From an uncultured Mycoplasmatota bacterium (GTDB lineage: Bacteria > Bacillota_I > Bacilli_A > RF39 > UBA660): 29,009 nt of DNA. Position numbers and translations under genes: made by a program. The stretch covers positions 1 to 29,009 of the forward strand of contig USIB01000014.1 of NCBI GenBank assembly GCA_900554615.1, written 5' to 3'. Every line of letters begins with the position of its first letter. Position 1 is the stretch's first letter. Below the pieces are notes generated by a model. That model did not search any database. It was not told where the DNA came from and saw only the letters and a program-made list of their open reading frames with translations. Of the stretch, positions 1 through 7,275 are shown one piece after another.

Positions 1-467
1 AAGTGCTAGACATGCGAGTTAGTGAAGCAATTGAGTTCTTTGACTCTGTACCTAAAATAAAAAATAAACTTCAAATAATGATGGACGTTGGACTATCTTA
101 TATCAAATTAGGACAAAGTGCCCCAACTCTATCAGGTGGTGAAGCAGGCAGAGTAAAACTAGCAAAAGAACTACAAAAGAAACCTACTGGCAAAAGCGTC
201 TTTATTCTTGACGAACCAACTACTGGTTTGCACACTGACGACATCAAAAAGTTGCTAGTAATTTTAGAAAGAATAGTTGATAATGGTGATACAGTAATTG
301 TTATTGAACATAACCTTGACGTCATAAAATGTGCTGATTACATAATAGACTTAGGCCCAGATGGTGGAGACGGCGGTGGAACTATAGTAGCAACTGGAAC
401 TCCAGAGGAAATAGTAAAAGTACCAGAATCTTATACTGGACAATATTTAAAAGAAGTACTAAAATAG
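1..467 (+). CDS. uvrA: UvrA excinuclease subunit A, C-terminal end (partial)
   Basis: This is the last ~155 residues of UvrA, the damage-recognition ATPase of nucleotide excision repair; the gene enters from outside the window. Visible are the second ABC signature (LSGGEAGRVKLAKEL), the Walker B and following residues (FILDEPTTGLH), the switch histidine segment (VIVIEHNLDVI), and the UvrA-typical tail DLGPDGGDGGG followed by ATGTPEE. DEPTTGLH and the Gly-rich tail separate UvrA from other ABC proteins. The stop codon lies inside the left arm of an intrinsic terminator. Family identity is near certain; only the start and length are unknown. Confidence 0.97.
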   Translation, partial: VLDMRVSEAIEFFDSVPKIKNKLQIMMDVGLSYIKLGQSAPTLSGGEAGRVKLAKELQKKPTGKSVFILDEPTTGLHTDDIKKLLVILERIVDNGDTVIVIEHNLDVIKCADYIIDLGPDGGDGGGTIVATGTPEEIVKVPESYTGQYLKEVLK

Positions 468-494
468 TTTAGTAATATACTAGACTATTTTTTT
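463..494 (+). terminator. Intrinsic terminator of uvrA
   Basis: An 11-bp stem (AATAGTTTAGT with ACTAGACTATT, one G-T wobble) with a 5-nt loop runs into a T tract and overlaps the uvrA stop codon. Confidence 0.85.
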
Positions 495-522
495 GTTCGC
501 CTCACACTTTGTTGTTCGTCGT

Positions 523-576
523 TATAGAAAGCCTAAGGTCTTTCTATAAAACTTTAGAGTCACAAGTCTCTAAAGT
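523..576 (+). repeat. Two tandem 9-bp hairpins with conserved internal mismatch
   Basis: Hairpin one pairs TATAGAAAG (523-531) with CTTTCTATA (540-548). Hairpin two pairs ACTTTAGAG (551-559) with CTCTAAAGT (568-576). In each, the perfect stem ends at AG/CT and is followed by a pyrimidine-T mismatch (C532/T539 and T560/T567) and then a C-G pair. This is the same design as the bipartite elements elsewhere in the window, but I see no outer stem here. There is no T tract, so these are not simple terminators. Confidence 0.65.
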
Positions 577-603
577 ATAGATGATATTGACAAATAAACC
601 AAT

Positions 604-665
604 AAATTAGAGACCATAAGGCTCTAATTTACCCCAATAGACTTACATAGTAAGGCTAAAGGGGG
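604..665 (-). repeat. Bipartite hairpin element, copy 1
   Basis: Read on the minus strand: CCCC (664-661) pairs with GGGG (635-632) as an outer stem around a hairpin. The hairpin pairs TAG (658-656) with CTA (640-638) and CTTAC with GTAAG, separated by a C/T mismatch (655/641). After two bases comes a 9-bp hairpin, AAATTAGAG with CTCTAATTT (630-622 and 612-604), with a second C/T mismatch (621/613) followed by C-G. The core AGCCTTACTATGTAAGTCT recurs exactly in copy 3 at 12589-12607. Confidence 0.7.
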
Positions 666-671
666 ACAAAG

Positions 672-708
672 AAAAAGATAGTTCTAATAAACATAGAATT
701 ATCTTTTT
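672..708 (-). terminator. Terminator of the HerA-like gene (possibly bidirectional)
   Basis: AAAGATAGTTCTA pairs with TAGAATTATCTTT through one wobble around a 7-nt loop, with A and T runs on both sides. It lies just past the stop of the minus-strand ATPase gene and could stop transcription from either side. Confidence 0.75.
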
Positions 709-715
709 AATATAA

Positions 716-2479
716 CTAATTATGAATATACCAAGTTTGATTAATATCACAAGTCTGACTAAGAGGCTCAGGATTAGGTTTATCCAAAACAGCAATCGTC
801 GGCATCTTAAAAGCCGTACCAAACATAATACAAGTACCAGGATGTAAAGTCTTAATCTTATTAGTCAAGGTAACATCAGCACTAGAAATAATGTCTTTAA
901 TAAATTGAAGGTCTCTAGGATGGAACATTTTAAATAGAAGGAAATTACTACACTGAGAAATAGTAGTCTCAGAAAGTTCAGAAGGTCTTTGTGAAACAAT
1001 ACCCAAGAATAGACCATATTTTCTACCTTCTTTAGTAATTCTCTCAAAAATATTATAGCCAAGAATCATAGCATCATCATCATTCTGAACATATCTATGA
1101 GCCTCTTCCAAAACAATATGGAAAGGAATAGACCCTCTTTGATTCAAAGTAACTAAATAATCAAATAAAAGTTTAGAGTAAATCTTAACCAAAGTCTTAG
1201 CAAATCTATCATCAACATAATTAATATTAAAGTTAACAACTTGTGCTTTTCTACCATTATCAGTAGTAAGAAGATAATTAATATATCCTTCTCTATTAGT
1301 ATAACCTTTATCATATTCAAAATATCTAGCATAATTACTATTCATTAAACTATTAAATCTAACCTTAAGAACATTAGAAAGTTCATAAGCTGAATCACTA
1401 TTAAGTGCACCTTCTGAAATAAGAGCAAACTCAAGAGCTACACTAAAATCCTTAAGAGTATACATAAACTCACCATTAGGCATTGAAAGTTCAAAGTTCT
1501 CTAAGCATAAACTCTCCAAGTATTCAATAACAACTTCAACATCAGAAAATTCTCCTCCAGCCTCAACAAACAAGCATTGTCTAATAGAACGAGTCCAACC
1601 ACCCTTAACAAGATTAACATCCAAGTTAAGATTCTTAGTATTAAACTTAGTCAAAATAGAAATAAACTTATTCCTAATCATACTAGGAGTCTTACCAGAA
1701 AACAAAACATCCAAAAGACATCTTGCAATAATATCATTCTTCTGATTAATAACTTCATCTTCATTTCTAGAAAAATAACTAACAAGTTTAAGTGCCTTTT
1801 CAATAAAAGGAATTTGTTCTTTAGAAGTAACATTCATAAGTAAACATAAATCATCAAGACCAAGAAGCCAAAAAGGCATTTGTAGTATTTCAAATTCATT
1901 ACTATTTAAATCAGTAGTATAAACCTTATAATTAATATTCTCATTAACTTCATGTATTCTAGAAAAAGCTCTTTGGTACTCACCATAAGCATCAAACAAA
2001 AAGATATTAGAATAGAAAGGTAAACTCTGACATTGGTAGAAGATACCCTGTAAAATCTTAGCAACTGAATAAGATTTACCACTACCAGTATTACCTAAAA
2101 TAGCAAAGTGATTAGAAAAGAAATTACCAACATCAAGTTTAATATCATAGTCAGGATAAATAAAAGATTTACCAAGTTTAATATTATTTGCTGCATCGTT
2201 ATTCAAAATAACATCCAAAATACTATTGTCAATCATACAGCAGATAGCCTTAAAAGAAGGCTTAGAAATATCACCATATAAAAATTTACCATTTCTAATC
2301 TCTCCAACTAAAGTTACTTGCATAATACCATTACCAATAGCAATAACCTCACCAATATTAATCATATCAGTATCCTTAAAAATAACATTCTTTCCAATCA
2401 AACCATTATAATCATAAATATTAACCTGTAATTGTACAGATATAATATTATCATTAATAGCAATAATTCTCCCCAACAT
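716..2479 (-). CDS. HerA-like (DUF87) ATPase
   Basis: A 587-aa P-loop ATPase of the HerA/FtsK superfamily, whose members form hexameric rings that move DNA. Residues ~1-60 look like the small N-terminal beta-barrel of HerA proteins. Walker A is GNTGSGKS at 129-136. Walker B is IVLEEAHRY near 456-464, and GIVSQRPSELS just after it fits the sensor region. A classical HerA works with the NurA nuclease, but no NurA-like gene is adjacent: the gene stands alone, divergent from the SNF2 helicase gene. AGGTGA lies 8 nt before the chosen ATG. HerA ATPases occur both in end resection and in phage-defence modules; with no partner here I make no choice. Family confidence is high, role unknown. Confidence 0.85.
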   Translation of the reverse strand: MLGRIIAINDNIISVQLQVNIYDYNGLIGKNVIFKDTDMINIGEVIAIGNGIMQVTLVGEIRNGKFLYGDISKPSFKAICCMIDNSILDVILNNDAANNIKLGKSFIYPDYDIKLDVGNFFSNHFAILGNTGSGKSYSVAKILQGIFYQCQSLPFYSNIFLFDAYGEYQRAFSRIHEVNENINYKVYTTDLNSNEFEILQMPFWLLGLDDLCLLMNVTSKEQIPFIEKALKLVSYFSRNEDEVINQKNDIIARCLLDVLFSGKTPSMIRNKFISILTKFNTKNLNLDVNLVKGGWTRSIRQCLFVEAGGEFSDVEVVIEYLESLCLENFELSMPNGEFMYTLKDFSVALEFALISEGALNSDSAYELSNVLKVRFNSLMNSNYARYFEYDKGYTNREGYINYLLTTDNGRKAQVVNFNINYVDDRFAKTLVKIYSKLLFDYLVTLNQRGSIPFHIVLEEAHRYVQNDDDAMILGYNIFERITKEGRKYGLFLGIVSQRPSELSETTISQCSNFLLFKMFHPRDLQFIKDIISSADVTLTNKIKTLHPGTCIMFGTAFKMPTIAVLDKPNPEPLSQTCDINQTWYIHN

Positions 2480-2638
2480 ATTCTTTTCACCTATTTCCTA
2501 TTATAATTTTATCACATAAGTAAAAAAAAGTATATAACAAAATTAAAAAAATCATTAAAATCGAAATATATAGCATAAAAAAAGAAAGATTAACAAATAT
2601 TTAAGAAGATTATTCACTTGATATAATCTTAAAATAAC

Positions 2639-2667
2639 TTGATAATCAAGAACATATATGATAAAAT
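2639..2667 (+). promoter_or_regulatory. Promoter of the SNF2 helicase gene
   Basis: TTGATA and TAAAAT are separated by 17 bp, about 27 bp before the start codon of the helicase gene. The preceding ~150 bp divergent spacer is almost pure A/T and shows no other feature I can support. Confidence 0.5.
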
Positions 2668-2693
2668 ATAATTCTTGAAAGAGGTGGTAGTAA

Positions 2694-5600
2694 ATGTCTT
2701 TTTATAATTTAAATAGTTCAGATATTAGTTTTTTACCAGTAGATAGAGCAAGAGGAATTAGTTATTGGCCTAATTACATAAAGTTTAAAAATAGAATCTT
2801 TAAAGAAGATATTACAATTAATGAATATGAAGTAGAAAGTGAAAGAACATCAGACTATTATAGCGTTAAAGTCATAGTAAAAAATAATAAAATAGTAGAT
2901 GGAAGCTGTAGTTGTTTTAGATATAAGGAAGGCTATAATTGTAAACACATGGCAGCAGTTATCTTTCATGATGGAGATGAAATAATAAGAAAGTCAAAAA
3001 GTAGGGAGCAAGTAACAAATAATATATTAAATATGTTTTATGAAGAAACCAAGCCAAACGTAATTAAGAAAGAATTAAAAATAGCAATATCCCTAAGTTT
3101 TGACGATACCTATTATGGTCCAACAGTCTATCCAAATATCAAAGTAGGAGATACAAGGTTATATAGTTTAAATAGCAAAGCTAGACTATTCTTTGAAGCA
3201 TATAATGGAGAAATTGAAGAATTAAAATTCGGTAAAGACCTAACATATAATAGAAATGACTACTACTTCTCACCAGAAAACGAAAAAATACTAGACTTTT
3301 TAAAAATGGTAAAAGTGACTAATGAAAACAATTATTATTACCGTTCTTCCCCATTTGCATTATATGGTAACAATATAGATAGATTTTTCAAATTACTTGA
3401 TGGAAGAACATTTAAAGTAAATGATATCTATACATTTGATAGCATCCATAGAGAAAATCCATATATAACGCATCTAAATAAAAAAGACAATAACTATCAC
3501 TTTACCTTTGAAAAATCAAAAAACCTAATAGAACTAAATGATAAGTTTGCCATTTATGATGGAAAGTTTTATGAGGTTCCTAATAATATATCAAAGCTAA
3601 AAAGGACAATGCAAGATGAAGGTCTAGAAGAACTAACATTTAAAGATAATAAATTAGATTTATTTACCAAGGGAATACTAAAAAATGTTAAAGACAATAT
3701 AGAATTAGATGATTCTGTTAAAGATAAAATAATAATAGTTACTAAACCAGGAGTTAAATTATATTTTGATTTAAATGCAAATAGCATAACCTGTGATGTA
3801 AAACTAACTTATCGTGATAAAGAAATAAATTATTTTGATAACACAAAAGAAATAGTAAGAGATACAGAATATGAATCATCAGTGTTACAAGACTTATTAA
3901 AGCATAATTTTAACACTGAAAACAAACCAATAAGTATTGAAGATATTGACTTAATTGGTGAGTTTCTCGAAGAAGGACTACCAGATTTAGCGGAAAAATA
4001 TGAAATATTTACTTCACAAAAATTAAAAGAAACGAATATAAAAAAGAATATGAATGTATCTTCAGCATTTAGTATTGGTAAAGATAATATTATGAGTTAT
4101 AAGTTTGACTTAGATGGCCTAGATAATAATGAAATAATAAATATACTAAACGAATTAAAAAGAAAGAAAAAATATTACAAACTAAAAAGCGGGGACCTAA
4201 TAAGTCTAGAAGAAAATGATGGCCTAAAAGAACTAAATTCATTAATAGATAGTATGGATTTAAATGAAAAAGACATAAAAAAAGGTCATGGAGTGATACC
4301 AAAATATAAAGCAATATATCTAGATAGCTTAAAAAATAACTATCATATAATAAAAACTAATAATTTATTTGATAACTTAATAAAAGACTTTAATTCTTAC
4401 AAAGATGTAAAATTAAACTTAAGTACTAAAGATAAAAAAATACTAAGAGATTATCAAGTAACTGGAGTAAACTGGTTATATAACATCTATAAATGTGGTT
4501 TTGGTGGCATACTCGCAGATGAAATGGGACTAGGAAAAAGTATTCAGTTAATATACTTTATTAAAGAAGTATTAAAAGAAAAACCAGATGCTAAAATCCT
4601 AATAATTGCCCCAACTTCTCTAGTATATAACTGGAGTAATGAATTCGATAAGTTTGGTAGTGAATTAAAATATAAAGTATTCGCCGAAAATAAAAATAAA
4701 AGACATGAAGAATTATCTAATTTAAATGATATAAATATTTTAATAACAACATATGGACTAATAAGAGAAGATAAAGAATATTATGAAAAAATTAATTTTG
4801 AAGTAATTGCCATAGATGAAGCCCAAAATATAAAAAATAATACATCTCAAATGACTCAAATAATAAAATCACTAAAAGGTAATGCTAAATTCGCCTTAAC
4901 AGGTACACCTCTTGAAAATTCAGTACTAGAATTATGGAGTATTTTTGATTTCATTATGCCAGGCTACTTAGTATCATCATTAACATTCAATAAAAAATAT
5001 GGTATAAAAAATATTGATGAAGACTCAGTAAAAGTTTTGGATAATTTAAAGAAACAAATAAGGCCATTTATTTTAAGAAGAAAGAAAAAAGATGTAGTAA
5101 AAGAACTTCCCGACAAAATAGAAAACAATATTTATATAGAGTTAAATAAAGAACAAAAGAAAATATATTTAGCCGAATTAGAAAAAACAAAGAAAAGAAT
5201 GGAAGAATTACTTGAAGAAGGCATATTTAATAAATCAAGAATAGAGATATTAAAATTATTAACAAGATTAAGACAAATATGCATAGACCCAAGTATAATA
5301 TATGAAAATTATCAAGGTGGTGCTTCAAAAATAGAAGAGTTAATTTCTATGATAAAAAACATAATAGCAAATGGTCATAAAATATTATTATTTTCTACTT
5401 ATAAAACCGCTATCGACATAGTAAATAGAGAATTAACAAATAATGATATAAGTTGTTATGTAATAGATGGAAGCGTTTCTAGTAAGAAAAGAATAGAATT
5501 AGTAGATAAGTTTAATAGTGATAGCACAAATGTTTTCTTAATAACATTAAAAGCAGGAGGTACGGGACTTAATTTAACATCAGCAGATGTCGTAATACAT

Positions 5601-5858
5601 TTAGATTTATGGTGGAATCCTCAAGCAGAAAATCAAGCAACCGATAGAGCACATCGTATAGGACAAAAAAATACTGTTGAAGTAATAAAATTAATATGTA
5701 AGGGAACTATTGAAGAGAGAATATTAGAACTACAGAATAAAAAGAAATTTCTAAGTGATAACCTAATTGAAGGCGAAGATGTTGACCAAAATATTATGTC
5801 TAAATTAACATCAAAAGATATCAAAAGATTATTATCTATGGATAATAATGAAGAATAA
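2694..5858 (+). CDS. SWIM zinc-finger SNF2-family DNA helicase/translocase
   Basis: A 1054-aa protein. An N-terminal SWIM zinc finger has C72-x-C74 and C83-x-H85 as ligands. A long middle region matches the position of bacterial SNF2-associated domains, and a two-lobe SNF2 motor follows from ~580. Motor motifs: ADEMGLGKS (Walker A, ~607-616), IAIDEAQ (motif II, ~704-710), LTGTPLENS (motif III), TLKAGGTGLNL (motif V) and QATDRAHRIGQ (motif VI). Such enzymes use ATP to translocate on duplex DNA and remodel bound proteins. GAGGTGG precedes the ATG and a terminator follows the stop, so it is a single transcription unit. SNF2 proteins occur in housekeeping and in defence systems (for example DISARM), but no DISARM partner is present. 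Family is certain; cellular role is not. Confidence 0.93.
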   Translation: MSFYNLNSSDISFLPVDRARGISYWPNYIKFKNRIFKEDITINEYEVESERTSDYYSVKVIVKNNKIVDGSCSCFRYKEGYNCKHMAAVIFHDGDEIIRKSKSREQVTNNILNMFYEETKPNVIKKELKIAISLSFDDTYYGPTVYPNIKVGDTRLYSLNSKARLFFEAYNGEIEELKFGKDLTYNRNDYYFSPENEKILDFLKMVKVTNENNYYYRSSPFALYGNNIDRFFKLLDGRTFKVNDIYTFDSIHRENPYITHLNKKDNNYHFTFEKSKNLIELNDKFAIYDGKFYEVPNNISKLKRTMQDEGLEELTFKDNKLDLFTKGILKNVKDNIELDDSVKDKIIIVTKPGVKLYFDLNANSITCDVKLTYRDKEINYFDNTKEIVRDTEYESSVLQDLLKHNFNTENKPISIEDIDLIGEFLEEGLPDLAEKYEIFTSQKLKETNIKKNMNVSSAFSIGKDNIMSYKFDLDGLDNNEIINILNELKRKKKYYKLKSGDLISLEENDGLKELNSLIDSMDLNEKDIKKGHGVIPKYKAIYLDSLKNNYHIIKTNNLFDNLIKDFNSYKDVKLNLSTKDKKILRDYQVTGVNWLYNIYKCGFGGILADEMGLGKSIQLIYFIKEVLKEKPDAKILIIAPTSLVYNWSNEFDKFGSELKYKVFAENKNKRHEELSNLNDINILITTYGLIREDKEYYEKINFEVIAIDEAQNIKNNTSQMTQIIKSLKGNAKFALTGTPLENSVLELWSIFDFIMPGYLVSSLTFNKKYGIKNIDEDSVKVLDNLKKQIRPFILRRKKKDVVKELPDKIENNIYIELNKEQKKIYLAELEKTKKRMEELLEEGIFNKSRIEILKLLTRLRQICIDPSIIYENYQGGASKIEELISMIKNIIANGHKILLFSTYKTAIDIVNRELTNNDISCYVIDGSVSSKKRIELVDKFNSDSTNVFLITLKAGGTGLNLTSADVVIHLDLWWNPQAENQATDRAHRIGQKNTVEVIKLICKGTIEERILELQNKKKFLSDNLIEGEDVDQNIMSKLTSKDIKRLLSMDNNEE

Positions 5859-5869
5859 TAATTTATATG

Positions 5870-5898
5870 ACTATAGGTAAAATTATCTATAGTTTTTT
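5870..5898 (+). terminator. Terminator after the SNF2 gene
   Basis: ACTATAG with CTATAGT, extended by a G-T pair and A/T pairs, is followed by six T. Confidence 0.75.
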
Positions 5899-5936
5899 AT
5901 GTCACAGGTGATGATATACAAAATTACAAAAAACTA

Positions 5937-5965
5937 ATGACAAGAGTAAAAGTAAGTGCTATAAT
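5937..5965 (+). promoter_or_regulatory. Promoter of the DUF3800 gene (decides its start)
   Basis: ATGACA (-35) and TATAAT (5960-5965, with an upstream TGC giving an extended -10) are spaced 17 bp. The -35 box contains the ATG of the longer reading frame, so that upstream ATG cannot be the translation start. Confidence 0.75.
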
Positions 5966-5996
5966 AAACATTAAAACAATTGAAGGGAGCACTTAC

Positions 5997-6725
5997 ATGA
6001 ATAAAAAAGAAGAATACCAAGAAGTATATATAAACCTGGATGATTCAGGCAAATTAACAAAAAAAGAAAAAGTATCGGTATATGCAGGAATAGTCTTTTT
6101 ATCAAAACAAGAAAAAGATAAGTTTATAACTCAGTATCGTAAAATAATAAATGAGATAAAATGTTCTTACTGCGGACAAACAAAAGGAGAATGTACTAAA
6201 AAATGTAAAGAAATAAAAAATACTAATATCAAGAAAGGTCATAAAAGAAGAATTATGAACTACATAAGTAAATATTATACTATTGCCCTAGTAATAAATA
6301 ATTCCAAAGTATATGAACATATTATAAGTAATAAAGCCTCAAAAGGAAGATACATAGATTACACAATAAGAAGACTAATTAAAAGTACAATTGAAGAATT
6401 AATAAAAGATAAAAAAATAGACCCACATAAAAATGTGAGATTAATAATAAATATAGATGAACAATCTACGAAAAGTAATGGTTATTATAATTTAAAAGAT
6501 GGCCTAACAGAAGAATTACTACATGGAATATCTAATTATAATTATGATATAAAATATAAAAATATATTATATGGAAAATTAGAAATAAGATTAACATATC
6601 AAGATTCAGGTAAGAATTATTTAGTGCAGGCCGCAGATTTAATCGCTGGTACTACTAGAGGAAGAGCATTATCAAATATTAATGCCGACATTGATATTAT
6701 AGACCATAAACTACTATTTCCATAA
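5997..6725 (+). CDS. DUF3800-family protein
   Basis: A 242-aa protein. The N-terminal INLDDSGK matches the DxSG-type opening motif of DUF3800, and LVQAADLIAG near the C-terminus matches its closing Asp motif; acidic residues in both are thought to form a nuclease-like site. A Cys cluster (CSYCGQTKGEC then CKE) near residues 55-70 could bind zinc. The ATG at 5997 is chosen because GAAGGGAG lies 7 nt upstream and the promoter overlaps the earlier in-frame ATG at 5937. The gene is alone between terminators. DUF3800 genes are common in accessory and defence regions, but the biochemical activity is not established. Confidence 0.75.
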   Translation: MNKKEEYQEVYINLDDSGKLTKKEKVSVYAGIVFLSKQEKDKFITQYRKIINEIKCSYCGQTKGECTKKCKEIKNTNIKKGHKRRIMNYISKYYTIALVINNSKVYEHIISNKASKGRYIDYTIRRLIKSTIEELIKDKKIDPHKNVRLIINIDEQSTKSNGYYNLKDGLTEELLHGISNYNYDIKYKNILYGKLEIRLTYQDSGKNYLVQAADLIAGTTRGRALSNINADIDIIDHKLLFP

Positions 6726-6753
6726 AAAGAAAAGAGACTATAAAATAGTCTCT
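6722..6753 (-). terminator. Minus-strand intrinsic terminator
   Basis: A perfect 9-bp stem (AGAGACTAT with ATAGTCTCT) and 3-nt loop. The T-rich tail is on the minus strand; the plus-strand side is followed by CCCCAAC. It therefore fits the end of a leftward transcript rather than the DUF3800 gene. Confidence 0.7.
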
Positions 6754-6839
6754 CCCCAACTCAAGCGGTGTACTTAACATACACTTAATTTAATAAAATC
6801 GACATTGAGCTATCGACCTGACGAGATTTCTCTCCGGTA
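6724..6839 (-). ncRNA. Candidate small RNA, ~115 nt, minus strand
   Basis: No protein gene is supported here, but a leftward promoter and terminator bracket ~115 bp. Read on the minus strand, the RNA would start near ACCGGAGAG and contain GAGA-AA-TCTC, a GTGTA/TACAC hairpin enclosed by CTCAA/TTGAG, and the terminator stem. The segment has clearly more G and C than the surrounding spacer. It does not match SRP RNA, 6S, tmRNA or RNase P as I know them. Transcription is inferred from signals alone. Confidence 0.45.
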
Positions 6840-6844
6840 ATACA

Positions 6845-6873
6845 ATAATACTATAACTATCATAAAAAGTCAA
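6845..6873 (-). promoter_or_regulatory. Promoter of the candidate small RNA
   Basis: On the minus strand, TTGACT (6873-6868) and TATTAT (6850-6845) are separated by 17 bp and point towards the terminator at 6722-6753. Confidence 0.5.
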
Positions 6874-6978
6874 GTATATTGCACTATTATTATACTCAAA
6901 ATAATAAATAAGATACCAACAATAAACTACTTTAAGTATATATTTCCTGCTTATATATAATAAGTATGGTTGATACTT

Positions 6979-7033
6979 ATTTGGAGACCCCCTAGACTCC
7001 AAATAACACTAGCAAGACAAATGGCTTGCAGTG
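6979..7033 (-). repeat. Bipartite hairpin element, copy 2
   Basis: On the minus strand, CACT (7033-7030) pairs with AGTG (7010-7007) around GCAAG/CTTGC, with a C/T mismatch (7024/7017) and then CA/TG. Two bases later, ATTTGGAG pairs with CTCCAAAT (7004-6997 and 6986-6979), with a T/T mismatch (6996/6987) followed by C-G. It lies between the small-RNA region and the ABC-F promoter. Confidence 0.65.
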
Positions 7034-7044
7034 CAAAAAAACAA

Positions 7045-7073
7045 TTGACAAAATTAAAAAACTATAATATATT
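7045..7073 (+). promoter_or_regulatory. Promoter of the ABC-F leader and gene
   Basis: TTGACA and TATATT are separated by 17 bp, placing the transcript start just before the leader ORF ribosome-binding site. Confidence 0.65.
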
Positions 7074-7091
7074 ATAAGTGGAGGGATATTT

Positions 7092-7160
7092 ATGTATAAA
7101 CATATAGGTAATGTAATCATGTTTACTATAAATATCACACCTTTATCTCATCAAAAATAA
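7092..7160 (+). CDS. Leader peptide of the ABC-F gene (22 aa)
   Basis: GTGGAGGG is placed 7 nt before ATG; the frame encodes MYKHIGNVIMFTINITPLSH followed by QK and TAA. It is short, has a strong ribosome-binding site, starts right after the promoter, and its last codons form the left arm of the first downstream hairpin. This is the arrangement of leader peptides that sense stalled ribosomes upstream of antibiotic-resistance ABC-F genes. The peptide itself is unlike any leader I can name. Confidence 0.6.
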   Translation: MYKHIGNVIMFTINITPLSHQK

Positions 7161-7260
7161 AAGTAAAAAAATGAGATGTGGGTGTGAGTTTTTGTCGTGC
7201 CTGCATCTATATATATAAATAAAAGTTATATGGATGCAATATATTCATATAACTTTTTTT
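7136..7260 (+). promoter_or_regulatory. Transcription attenuator upstream of the ABC-F gene
   Basis: Three stems compete. Stem A: CACACC and ATCTCAT (7136-7151) with ATGAGAT and GGTGTG (7171-7186), followed by five T. Stem B: TGCATCTATAT (7202-7212) with ATATGGATGCA (7228-7238). Stem C: AAAGTTATATG (7222-7232) with CATATAACTTT (7246-7256), followed by T, a good intrinsic terminator. B and C share 7222-7238 and exclude each other. AGATGTG (7174-7180), in A's right arm, can also pair with TGCATCT (7202-7208), linking A to B. Leader translation covers A's left arm. The layout is seen; which state switches the gene on is inference. Confidence 0.7.
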
Positions 7261-7275
7261 GATGGGAGGAATATT

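Noticed and set aside
6760..6840. tRNA-like A-box sequence (TAGCTCAATG) on the minus strand.
   Set aside because: No T-arm GGTTCRA box, no acceptor stem and no anticodon arm; a small RNA with promoter and terminator explains the segment better.
6790..7002. 70-codon minus-strand frame across the small-RNA region.
   Set aside because: No ribosome-binding site, low-complexity Tyr/Ile-rich translation, and it crosses a promoter and a bipartite hairpin element.
7234..7275. Upstream in-frame start of the ABC-F protein.
   Set aside because: It lies within the attenuator terminator; ATG 7276 has GGGAGG at good spacing and aligns with ABC-F N-termini.
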